This document shows positions 39,285-48,464 of a DNA stretch of 64,000 nucleotides, piece by piece. Positions within the stretch are counted from its first letter, which is position 1. Every line of letters begins with the position of its first letter. Source of the DNA: Anaplasma phagocytophilum str. Webster (GTDB lineage Bacteria; Pseudomonadota; Alphaproteobacteria; Rickettsiales; Anaplasmataceae). Made by a program: the position numbers and the translations under genes. The notes under the pieces were generated by a model that saw only the letters and a list, made by a program, of their open reading frames with translations, had not been told where the DNA came from and searched no databases. The stretch spans positions 124,001 to 188,000 of the forward strand of contig NZ_LANS01000001.1 in the NCBI RefSeq assembly GCF_000964685.1, given 5' to 3'.

Positions 39285-40268
39285 TCAATTCGAGAGAAAA
39301 TCATCCATGATACCCAGTGCTACCTTGATGGACACATCAACTTCAGCATGCTGCCCTACTTTTTTCTCCATACCTATCAAGAGAAATTCTGGATGCATCT
39401 GTAACAACATGTTACCTCTACTATCCTCTACAGCCTCTATAATCCCATCATCAGCATATGCAGTAACCTTGTATCCAAGATCTAGCAATCTCTTTACATT
39501 ATGCTCACTGATGTCTATACCCTCACTGTGCATATCGGGAACATAAAACCTAAAGGAATCCTCTTCTTCTGAGCCTCTAACAGATGTAATAATCTTTGCT
39601 AGCTTACTTCCAGGCACCACATTAACTTTAAGCAGTGACTTACCATACTCCCTTGGATGTTTTTCAGACACATTATGTGCTGCCACCATTTCACTGGAGC
39701 GGAGCATGCTATCTATGCGCTTTATCTTCACTTTCTGAGAATGCAATACCCCCTGCAATCCACCGCAAATAGCTAATAGCTTAATATTATGTCTATCTTG
39801 CATAACACTAACTATGGCATCAGTAACTAACTGCCTGTACGGAACCGGCGGAAAAGGAGGACTACTTATGTTGTAGTAGTTACCAGGAATAAACACCCTG
39901 TCTATCTTATTATCTAAGAGAAACTTATCCACTCTCCTCGCAATACTAATGGCGTCAGAACCAGCACCAAGTTCTTTCATTATCACATTATAATCTATGA
40001 GAACTACTTTCCCAGCACCAAGCTTTAGTAATAAGCCCTCAATGTCCTTGGCGGTCCTATCTTCTCCGGCATAGGTGGAGTACTGAGTAGATAATAGCCC
40101 TACAATGGCCTTTCCCGCAGCAGCCTGTGCAGATAGAGAAAAAATAAGCAATACCGTAAATAGAACATAAAAACCTACTGCGTTCCTAGAAGCAGAGTTG
40201 TTTATAAAATCCATCATACCCGTAACGCGTCTCATCTTAATAGCTATCCTGCACAGGGTTTGTAGCAT
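39285..40268 (-). CDS. Exported class I glutamine amidotransferase-like (peptidase C26) protein
   Basis: Hydrolase of the gamma-glutamyl hydrolase/PuuD-like C26 family. ATG 40268 is chosen over TTG 40271 because AGGGG lies just upstream. It has 327 residues. An N-terminal hydrophobic segment (VGFYVLFTVLLIFSLSAQAAAG) followed by AQA-A looks like a cleavable signal, so the enzyme is probably exported. The triad appears complete: nucleophile Cys168 in LLAICGGLQG, and His292/Glu294 in QMHPEF. The family usually has Cys-Arg-Gly after the nucleophile elbow; here it is Cys-Gly-Gly. Other cues are VFIPGNYY and YADDGIIEAVE. Most relatives are cytoplasmic, so the signal is notable. Substrate unknown; gamma-glutamyl compounds or peptides are the likely class. 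Confidence 0.85.
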   Translation of the reverse strand: MLQTLCRIAIKMRRVTGMMDFINNSASRNAVGFYVLFTVLLIFSLSAQAAAGKAIVGLLSTQYSTYAGEDRTAKDIEGLLLKLGAGKVVLIDYNVIMKELGAGSDAISIARRVDKFLLDNKIDRVFIPGNYYNISSPPFPPVPYRQLVTDAIVSVMQDRHNIKLLAICGGLQGVLHSQKVKIKRIDSMLRSSEMVAAHNVSEKHPREYGKSLLKVNVVPGSKLAKIITSVRGSEEEDSFRFYVPDMHSEGIDISEHNVKRLLDLGYKVTAYADDGIIEAVEDSRGNMLLQMHPEFLLIGMEKKVGQHAEVDVSIKVALGIMDDFLSN

Positions 40269-40373
40269 CAATCCCCTAATTTTTGCTAAATCATAATGTT
40301 TTTAAATATTTTAACAAAGATATATCTTTATTAATTGATAATCATAATTTAAACGTAGGAATAATGTAATTTT

Positions 40374-41066
40374 TTATTTCAATAGTAATCTAAATAATGA
40401 TTCTTCCGTGGGAGATTCTGACACAAGCACGCCTTTCCACTTGCACGTATTCAGAGCATCACATACCCTGCTACTAATGGTGTATGCAGCCACAGTAGCG
40501 AGACACTCTTTGTACTTCTTTTCCACTAAGTTCATAAAAATTTTCGCGGTTTCCATAGAATAAAACAGTACTCCTGAAATTTTCCTCTTACTCAGCAAAT
40601 AACAACACTCAGGGCTCAGTTCAGTGCTCCTTATCGTCTCGTATAGTATCAACTCTTCGACGGTAATCCCAAAGTTTCTGGCCATCTTACTTAAGTCATG
40701 CGAAATATTTGTACCCCGGATATATAGCACTTTAGAACTATATGATTTCGTTCTCAGATAATGCAGGAGATCCTCTGCTGTACCGCTCACCGTTTTAACA
40801 TTTTGGAATCCTAAACTAAGTGCATGCTTCATAGAGCTATCACCCACAGTGACAATGGGAATGCTTCTATTATCAGTAGCTTGTGCCATTCCAATAATGC
40901 CATGTCTGCTAGTAGCTAAAACAACTTCGTAGCCTTCTAGCCCCGTTATTTCTGCGGCAAGATAACGTACCTCAAACATGGGCTCGATGAAAACGTCAAA
41001 CCCCAGCGCAATTAGAGCGTCTCTCGACTTCACAGAGTCACACATAGCACGCGTCAGCAGCAGCAT
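40374..41066 (-). CDS. hemD: Uroporphyrinogen-III synthase HemD
   Basis: Cyclises hydroxymethylbilane to uroporphyrinogen III in haem synthesis. ATG 41066 (MLLLTRAMCDSVKSRDAL) gives 230 residues and the usual LLLTR start; a TTG at 41093 would add nine unconserved residues. Family features seen are an ALGFDVFIEPMFEVR segment, VVLATSRHG, IPIVTVGDSS, AEDLLHYL, VLYIRG and GVLFYSMETAKIF. HemD proteins are weakly conserved, so the call rests on the order of these motifs. It lies 105 bp upstream of the C26-like gene on the same strand. Confidence 0.9.
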   Translation of the reverse strand: MLLLTRAMCDSVKSRDALIALGFDVFIEPMFEVRYLAAEITGLEGYEVVLATSRHGIIGMAQATDNRSIPIVTVGDSSMKHALSLGFQNVKTVSGTAEDLLHYLRTKSYSSKVLYIRGTNISHDLSKMARNFGITVEELILYETIRSTELSPECCYLLSKRKISGVLFYSMETAKIFMNLVEKKYKECLATVAAYTISSRVCDALNTCKWKGVLVSESPTEESLFRLLLK

Positions 41067-41513
41067 AAAATACCGGAAATTACTCTGTAACAATTGCTCA
41101 TAGAATAAAGCACTCTATTTAATCAAGTACTACATAACGACTAAGTATCCTATGATCTCTTATTCCCTGCCACGATAGTAAGAAAAACAGCTCCGGGAAG
41201 AACTGTTCGTTATGTACCATAACTTGACACAGCGCTCATTGCTGTTTTCTACAAATGAGTACACTACGTAAAGCATAACTTGAATAATTTCTCCCACTGA
41301 GTCTAGATCAACTAGCAACCTTCCTCTACTTCATGTACCGTTCGGATTACCACTCACAAGCTTTGTTTGATATGAAGTTACTAACTACCTTTTTAGTCAA
41401 CACTGCAATACACTAAGCTGTCTACACAACACATTCAGACACCGCTTTCATTGTGCAAAATGCTGAGCACTTACCCCATATTGCATCATTACCCTAAAAC
41501 CGTCTATCAAACC
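41067..41513. other. Intergenic, about 450 bp, no feature recognised
   Basis: AT-rich gap between the hemD start and the end of the aminopeptidase gene. It probably carries the hemD promoter. No repeats, RNA or coding remnant stood out. Confidence 0.5.
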
Positions 41514-43223
41514 CTATATTCTTCTGCACGCTACTTGAAGCCACTGTTTTACTTCTTCACTCACGCGTGGTGCAATAACCTCAAACACAAAGCTATGATA
41601 TTCATTCAGATATTCAATCTCCTCACGACTAAGCATGCTACGATCTATCATATCCAAACATATAGGAACACACGTCAGCTGTCTGAATCTGTAAAATCCC
41701 CTACCACAATCCACAACGTACATAAGATTTTCTATTCTGATACCATAAGCATCTTGCTCATAATATCCTGGCTCATTAGACAAAACCATACCCGGCTCCA
41801 ACGGCACACTATTAATAGGAGAAATAGCTTGAGGTCCCTCATGTACCGAAAGAAAGCTCCCAACCCCATGACCAGTAGAATGCCCATAGTTGAGTTGTTT
41901 TTGCCACAGATATTGGCGTGCTAAAACGTCCAATGCAGCACCAGTCGTACCTATGGGAAATGCTGCATTTGCAACAGCTATAAAACCTTTGAGAACCATA
42001 GTAAAACGCGCTACCTGTTCTACTGAAGGAGCACCTATCGCAACTGTACGCGTGATGTCTGTTGTACCATCGCTATACTGACCACCAGAATCTATGAGGT
42101 ATATGCCATCTTTTTCAAGTACCTTATTGCTCTTCTCATCCACCCTATAATGGACAATTGCTCCATTGCCTCCGAATCCGGAAATAGTCTCAAAACTCTC
42201 TCCCATAAACATATCCTGCTGCTGCCGAAACTCCCTAATTTTCGATACAGCATCAAGCTCGGTCACCCTCAGGTTATTCGCGATACTACAATCAAGCCAA
42301 TACAAAAAATTGACTACTGCAACCCCATCCCTAACATGGGCTTCCTTCATACCATCAATTTCGATAGCATTCTTTTTTGCCTTGAATATAGTACAGGCGT
42401 CCTGATCTTCAATTACAGACACCCGATCTTTTATCATATCGAATATGTATATGGGAATAGTTGAAGCATCTACCGCTATGTTGCTTAAGCCCTTCAGGAC
42501 ATTAGGTAGCTCATCTATCTCAAGTACATTAATACCTTTTCCATCTATGGCTACTCGGTCTGCACCTTCGATAAAGAGGTCTACCCTTCCATCCTTATAC
42601 AAGATAGCACGAGATAAAACAGCCGGATTATAGGCAAAGTCTAAGTTACGTATATTCAGCAACCATGATATAGAATCTACATCCGTTATGAGCATTGATT
42701 CACAACTCTGCATCTTAGATGCTAGAATTGCACGCTTATCACAACTTTCAAGCCCTGCAAATCTCACTGGATGTGTCACAACACGCTGCCGAATCTCCAT
42801 AGGTCTATCCCAGAGCTTATCCAGCATTTGACACGAGAGCATTTTCAGACAAAAGCGCTTAAATCTTTGTATTTGGCGCAGGGTAAATAATTCGCCATAG
42901 TAGCCTATTATAGTTCCTAATGGCAAATTCTCTTTCAACCATATCGCAGGAGTAACGTCGCTCATATCGTAAATATCATAGCAACTTTGATCAACCTCTA
43001 GGGAAGCTTGAATGGAATATCTGCTATCGGTAAAAAAGATACATTTCCCCTCACTACGTATTATAAGAAACGCGTTTGATCCCGTAAATCCACACAACCA
43101 CGCGACTCTCTGCCTATTCTCATTCACATACCCTGACTGATATTCATCCGCGTGATTCAGCAACAGTACTTCCACACCTTGCTCACGCATCGCAAGCCTC
43201 AAATCTCTAAGCTTCAAATTCAT
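41514..43223 (-). CDS. pepP: Xaa-Pro aminopeptidase (M24B family)
   Basis: Cytoplasmic metallopeptidase that removes N-terminal residues before proline. ATG 43223 is preferred because AGGA lies eight bases upstream; ATG 43238 would add five residues. It has 569 residues, the long form with two creatinase-like N-terminal domains followed by the pita-bread catalytic domain. Metal ligands are visible: two Asp in IDSGGQYSDGTTDITRTV, His in YGHSTGHGVGSFLSVHEGP, Glu in MVLSNEPGYYE and Glu in GIRIENLMYV. All ligands are intact. It appears to be a single-gene unit. Confidence 0.95.
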   Translation of the reverse strand: MNLKLRDLRLAMREQGVEVLLLNHADEYQSGYVNENRQRVAWLCGFTGSNAFLIIRSEGKCIFFTDSRYSIQASLEVDQSCYDIYDMSDVTPAIWLKENLPLGTIIGYYGELFTLRQIQRFKRFCLKMLSCQMLDKLWDRPMEIRQRVVTHPVRFAGLESCDKRAILASKMQSCESMLITDVDSISWLLNIRNLDFAYNPAVLSRAILYKDGRVDLFIEGADRVAIDGKGINVLEIDELPNVLKGLSNIAVDASTIPIYIFDMIKDRVSVIEDQDACTIFKAKKNAIEIDGMKEAHVRDGVAVVNFLYWLDCSIANNLRVTELDAVSKIREFRQQQDMFMGESFETISGFGGNGAIVHYRVDEKSNKVLEKDGIYLIDSGGQYSDGTTDITRTVAIGAPSVEQVARFTMVLKGFIAVANAAFPIGTTGAALDVLARQYLWQKQLNYGHSTGHGVGSFLSVHEGPQAISPINSVPLEPGMVLSNEPGYYEQDAYGIRIENLMYVVDCGRGFYRFRQLTCVPICLDMIDRSMLSREEIEYLNEYHSFVFEVIAPRVSEEVKQWLQVACRRI

Positions 43224-43533
43224 ATACCAGTTCCTCATAACAGAATGCAGGGTTTTTACAGCAGCATTCGGAAATCCAAGCCTGGAAAATTATAGAAGAC
43301 AGCTACTATGGCGATTTACAACTCACACCCTAGAGTACATAACAATCCTGCACGGCCCAAATACTCAGTAGAACCCTAACTTACCGAGATCAACGTAATA
43401 TAAGGACATTATCGGGTTCTTGCAAAATACCTAGACCTTTCGTATCAATCATGTAACAAATCGGTAATTCTTCTCGAAAAACGGGGGATAGAAGCGTGTT
43501 GTGTGCACGGTATTAGAAAATACCCAAGACGTT

Positions 43534-44031
43534 TTAATCTTGGTATAGAACAAGCTCATCTTTTTTCATCACAAAGCGGAAATTCTTCAAAAAGCTCATT
43601 CCCAACAAAGATGTCTCTAGCTGAGAAGTGCTAATACTTGCACCAACGTTTCTGGCTATCAAGGCGCCAACTTTCATCTCAGGTATTAAAAAGTATTGGG
43701 CTTGTATGGCACCATTTGCAGTATGATAAGTTTTTGACGTCTTTGAGGGACGCATGTGTGCGCCTATCCTCTGTGCATCTTTGTGTGAAAGCACAACATC
43801 AGTTGCTCCGGTATCAACAAGAAATTTTATATTTTCTCCGTTAATAGATGCAAATACATAAAAATGTCCGTCGCTGGACTTACGCACAGAAGCCCCTACA
43901 CCATAAGCCTGAGATGCTACACTAACGGCCGTTGCACCCATGTGTTGATGCATTTTATTCTTCAGATCAAACACAAAGGCAAGCCCTATGGTTAATCCTA
44001 GCCAAAAAACTACATACTTAGCAGACTTCAT
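43534..44031 (-). CDS. Membrane-anchored retropepsin-like aspartic protease
   Basis: Clan AA single-domain aspartic protease of the kind known in Rickettsiales and other alphaproteobacteria. It has 165 residues from ATG 44031, with AGGAGG upstream. An N-terminal membrane anchor (VVFWLGLTIGLAFVF) is followed by a short linker and the protease domain. The catalytic motif FLVDTGATDVVLS has Asp73, and a second conserved stretch SLLGMSFLKNFRF follows near residue 142. One DTG motif per chain implies an active homodimer. It should face the periplasm. Substrate unknown. Confidence 0.88.
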   Translation of the reverse strand: MKSAKYVVFWLGLTIGLAFVFDLKNKMHQHMGATAVSVASQAYGVGASVRKSSDGHFYVFASINGENIKFLVDTGATDVVLSHKDAQRIGAHMRPSKTSKTYHTANGAIQAQYFLIPEMKVGALIARNVGASISTSQLETSLLGMSFLKNFRFVMKKDELVLYQD

Positions 44032-45239
44032 CCAAAAATACCTCCTAAGGTGCTTTCACAATACCACCCAATAACTGAACAGTGCAAACCTAAATGAGAA
44101 TCTATTCTAGAATAAAACGCCGTAGTAGCGCCGTTATATTACTAAGCACATACTACAAAAATGACTCATTATGATACGTCTATAGATACAGCTTGACGCA
44201 AAATTCAGCACATGTCATGCACAAAGCACACAAACCTGCACTTACCAGTGCTAAAACACACCACAACTTCAAAAGACACCGATAAACTGAGCTGCGCGAG
44301 TTTATGTGCAACTATAAGTAATGACTGAGCGCGTATAGCGTATCAATACTGTATTAATTTCAGATTATCATAAGCACACGACAACAAAAAACAGAGGCAA
44401 CCATTCTGAATCCCAGGGATATGGCACAATATGAATGTGCACTTATCAGAAGTACTTCATACAATCATGTAGCGTAGCAAATCATGAAACTTTTTCCCGT
44501 CCTTAAAGTGCATTAAAATTGCAAAACACTCCTTTGCTCTCGTGGACTCAGCCCTGATAATCTCCACTCCCTCATAGTGAAAAACTGTAACGCTATCATA
44601 CAATACGCGGGAGAGTAGTAGGATACGCAGAGTCATATGCTGCAGCTATTTATAGCATCACCGCTACCATTCCGGTTAGCAGAACATACAGCATCGGTTG
44701 AATAGTGCTCACAGGTTTGAAGACTCGGGCAGTACATTTGTCATTCGCTTTGTTCTTGCTGTATTTAAGAATGACTTCCTTCCGTAAAGCGAAAAAGTGT
44801 CATGGTACCCTTTGGGACCGAATATGAACTATTTCAGCAAGGAGAATAGAATCTACCTTTTTGTGTATTTATCTTTTATGATGCTTTGGCTGCAAGAGTT
44901 GCTATTCCCCGCGTAGTAGATATAGTTGCGGCAATAATAAGGCATTTTCTTTTACTATAGGACGCAAGACACCCCGTAGGATTCCCCATAGTAGTAGTGA
45001 CCAGTACTTTTCCGCTATTGCAGCTTTTGGCTACCTGATGCCGAGGTAATAGCTACAAGGGACACGATAGCGCGTCTATTCTATCCCCTAACATGAGTGG
45101 TTGCCTGCCGAGGGTGTGTTTTGGTGGCGCTGAGCGTGTCGTGTAATTTTGTATTTTTATACGTGCTTTTTGAAGCTCTCCTGAATCAGGCTGGTGGAAG
45201 TAGATTTTTTATGAGATTGTCGTTTGGATGACTATACTG
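44032..45239. other. Long non-coding stretch, 1.2 kb, with a possible decayed gene
   Basis: No intact gene. From about 44700 to 45220 the plus strand becomes rich in G and T, unlike its surroundings, and a plus frame near 44880 reads YDALAARVAIPRVVDIVAAI before a stop. This protein-like piece without a start suggests a decayed plus-strand gene. The first 650 bp shows nothing. Confidence 0.4.
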
Positions 45240-46400
45240 AAGTTCAACTCTTCCAAACAGATTCCATGCTAATCATAAAGTGTTAATACCAAAGAAGCCC
45301 CACGCTCACCCCACTAACATTCTAGCAAACCAGAAAAGGGTATTGTAGAAAGAAGCCGATAGAGCATTTTCTCATCAAATCACTTACAACTCACAATAAT
45401 TGCGCTAACAGATAGCCATCTAAGATAGTGTTACAATGGCACTTGGTACATTGTTTGCCTCATATTTCCCTAGAACCATACTAGAATAGGCCTGCACATC
45501 GCAAATGGCTATTTCTCAAAGCCCTCACTTACGCTATCCAGAAGTTCAACTTTAGTACTATTAGAAGCATTAAAGCTGAGAAATGTATAAACCAGGCTCC
45601 ACGCTCACCCCACTAACATTCTAGCAAACCAGAAAAGGGTATTGTAGAAAGAAGCCGATAGAGCATTTTCTCATCAAATCACTTACAACTCACAATAATT
45701 GCGCTAACAGATAGCCATCTAAGATAGTGTTACAATGGCACTTGGTACATTGTTTGCCTCATATTTCCCTAGAACCATACTAGAATAGGCCTGCACATCG
45801 CAAATGGCTATTTCTCAAAGCCCTCACTTACGCTATCCAGAAGTTCAACTTTAGTACTATTAGAAGCATTAAAGCTGAGAAATGTATAAACCAGGCTCCA
45901 CGCTCACCCCACTAACATTCTAGCAAACCAGAAAAGGGTATTGTAGAAAGAAGCCGATAGAGCATTTTCTCATCAAATCACTTACAACTCACAATAATTG
46001 CGCTAACAGATAGCCATCTAAGATAGTGTTACAATGGCACTTGGTACATTGTTTGCCTCATATTTCCCTAGAACCATACTAGAATAGGCCTGCACATCGC
46101 AAATGGCTATTTCTCAAAGCCCTCACTTACGCTATCCAGAAGTTCAACTTTAGTACTATTAGAAGCATTAAAGCTGAGAAATGTATAAACCAGGCTCCAC
46201 GCTCACCCCACTAACATTCTAGCAAACCAGAAAAGAGTATTATAGAAAGTAGGTGAGCAAGCATTTCCTCATCAAATCACTTACAACTCACAATCATCGC
46301 ACGAACAGATAGCCATCTAAGATAGTGTTACAATGGCACTTGGTACATTGCTTGCCTCATATTTCCCTAGAACCATACTAGAATAGGCAAGCACAAATGG
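45240..46400. repeat. Non-coding 299-bp tandem repeat, three identical copies plus one diverged
   Basis: Units start at 45301, 45600, 45899 and 46198, always 299 bp apart. The first three appear identical by eye. The fourth is partial and diverged, with small substitutions from about 46235 on, and fades near 46400. A weak partial copy of the unit end lies at 45240-45300. The period is not a multiple of three and no long frame crosses it on either strand, so it is not coding. The identity of copies 1-3 implies recent amplification or homogenisation. Confidence 0.95.
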
Positions 46401-46563
46401 CTCTCCTGTAGGGCCTTCGCTATGATACCCAAAAGTCCCGCAAGAACACTAGCACAGAAAATTCTTTCTAATGTCCATGTGATAAGAATACACCCTAACC
46501 ATATTGCAGAATTTCAGCTATTCAACCCACGTACAATGCGCCGTAAGCGCCACACTCTGCCGC

Positions 46564-47400
46564 CTACGGCGTCAATAAAAACTTCCCTTGGGAAACCTTC
46601 TCCCAAGCCGCTTTAAAGGCTAATAAATGCTCCTTCTCACTCTTACTTAAATACTCAAGCAAGGAAACAATGCAACTGTTGTAGCAATCTGTTTTGATCT
46701 TCTCCTGATGCTGCATAAGCCTTAAATACACAAGATAAGTATTTATCACATCAGTCTCGCAATAGTCACGAATCATGGATAACTTGCCATTATCATACAA
46801 TTCCGCAACAGCAGAACCATCCGTACCGAACTTCCCAGGAAAGCCCATAACCGCACAGACCTCATGCATCTTAACTTTGGCAGATGCACCATACTCCGAA
46901 AGGTAATCTAACAAATCACAGTGCCAATCTACGCTATACCTCTGAAAGTAATTATTCCACTTGTCCCCAGCTTTGTACAAATACCCTGCCTGCACCCCGT
47001 GGAGCATAGCCCTGTATTTAAGCACCGGAAAATCAAAAGTTCTGCCATTGAACGTAACAAATCGCGGTTTGATGGCAGAAACGTAACTCAAAAAACCCTT
47101 AACTAACTCCTGTTCCGAAGAAAGAGCCGTACCACCAGAACGTATTTCCTGTAAAGTAAAAGACTCATAGCCGCCACCTCTCTTGATATCGGCACGCAAA
47201 AAGCTAATAGCTACTATCTTGTGAAATGGCTGTCGCAAAAATGAATTCTGCCCATTAGTAATATCAAGGTGATAGTTCGCCATAGCTTCCCTTTTGGCTA
47301 AAATATCGTCATCCTCACCAACTGTCTCACCTATAAGATTATTACAGCTATCAGTATCCGGAATAGTTTCTATGTCAAAAACAAGCAAAGAGTCCAACAT
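46564..47400 (-). CDS. Predicted 3'-5' exonuclease (PolB-exonuclease-like, RNase H fold)
   Basis: DnaQ-like exonuclease related to the proofreading domain of B-family DNA polymerases. ATG 47400 (MLDSLLVFDIETIPD) is the natural start; an upstream TTG at 47442 adds 14 residues outside the domain. It has 278 residues. Acidic catalytic motifs are FDIETIPD (Exo I), FNGRTFDFPVL (Exo II) and YCETDVINTYLVYLRL (Exo III). The polymerase domain is absent, so it acts alone, probably in DNA repair or RNA trimming. It follows era by 72 bp on the same strand. Confidence 0.9.
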   Translation of the reverse strand: MLDSLLVFDIETIPDTDSCNNLIGETVGEDDDILAKREAMANYHLDITNGQNSFLRQPFHKIVAISFLRADIKRGGGYESFTLQEIRSGGTALSSEQELVKGFLSYVSAIKPRFVTFNGRTFDFPVLKYRAMLHGVQAGYLYKAGDKWNNYFQRYSVDWHCDLLDYLSEYGASAKVKMHEVCAVMGFPGKFGTDGSAVAELYDNGKLSMIRDYCETDVINTYLVYLRLMQHQEKIKTDCYNSCIVSLLEYLSKSEKEHLLAFKAAWEKVSQGKFLLTP

Positions 47401-47472
47401 TATATGTACCCATATTCCTACACAGCGGTTATTAACCCGCAAGATAAATACGCAAATCGCTTCCTCTGTGAA

Positions 47473-48342
47473 TCATGAGTATCCAACACATTCTTCCAGA
47501 TGATCTTGCCAAAACTTACGCACTTTTACAAATAGGTAAAGGTGCACCTTTTTATTGAGCATAGCGCTTAGCTCGTACCGAGCAGCAGTGCTCACACTCT
47601 TAATCAGTGCAGCATCTGCTCCGACAACAATGGTTTTTTGGCTCTCCTTCATCACGTAAATAACTTGCTTGATTATAATGCTATCGCCCTTTTCCTCTAT
47701 CTGCTCCGTCACTACAGATAAGGAATAAGGCAGCTCTTGCCTGAGCGCTAGGTATAACTTTTCCCTAGTTATCTCTGCAGCAAAGAATTCTAAAGTTGCA
47801 TCAGTACGATATTCTTCCGGATATAACCACGGCCCATCACATGCTGATTCTTGCAAATAGTCAATCAAATCACGTACCCCAGTTCCGTACAGCGAAGAAA
47901 CTGTAAAAACCCTATCAAATTTGTGCAATAACTGTACACGCTCTGCAAAAGTCGCTAATTCACCCTCATCAAGAAGATCCATCTTGTTAATTACTGCAAT
48001 AGAAGCAACGTTATCTCGTTGCAACCTTTTAATGATCTTTTCAACATGTACGCAGATCCGTCGCTTCGCATCGAGCACTAGAATAACCATGTCCGCACCC
48101 TTCATCGACATCCACGCGTTCTTGACAATAAACTTCTCAAGCTTCGTCTTAGGAGAAAAAATCCCTGGAGTATCAGTAAACACCAGCTGTACATTACCTT
48201 CATTCAGCACAGAGTTCATTTTCACTCGGGTTGTGTGCACTTTATTAGTAACTATAGAGGCCTTAAACCCAACTAACTTGTTAATTAAGGTTGATTTGCC
48301 AGCATTGGTCATACCAACAACAGCAACTAAAGAACATTTCAT
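47473..48342 (-). CDS. era: GTPase Era (16S rRNA/30S maturation)
   Basis: GTP-binding protein needed for small-subunit assembly. ATG 48342 (MKCSLVAVVGMTNAGKST) matches the usual Era N-terminus; a GTG at 48411 would add 23 residues. It has 289 residues. G motifs seen are GMTNAGKST (G1), DTPGIFSPK (G3) and NKMD (G4). A C-terminal KH RNA-binding domain contains DSIIIKQVIYVMKESQK and ends near VRKFW. It lies between ffh and the exonuclease gene, all on one strand. Confidence 0.96.
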   Translation of the reverse strand: MKCSLVAVVGMTNAGKSTLINKLVGFKASIVTNKVHTTRVKMNSVLNEGNVQLVFTDTPGIFSPKTKLEKFIVKNAWMSMKGADMVILVLDAKRRICVHVEKIIKRLQRDNVASIAVINKMDLLDEGELATFAERVQLLHKFDRVFTVSSLYGTGVRDLIDYLQESACDGPWLYPEEYRTDATLEFFAAEITREKLYLALRQELPYSLSVVTEQIEEKGDSIIIKQVIYVMKESQKTIVVGADAALIKSVSTAARYELSAMLNKKVHLYLFVKVRKFWQDHLEECVGYS

Positions 48343-48464
48343 CAATCCCGTATTCTCGATTTCCACACGCTCACCAAAATTAGAAAACACAAAAAGCAAA
48401 CTCCCATACACCCGCTCTATGACGTAGCAAGCATATCACACGTGTCACATCCCAAAATAACGGG

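Noticed and set aside
45240-46400. Possible CRISPR array
   Set aside because: The units are 299 bp and directly adjacent with no unique spacers, so this is a plain tandem repeat.
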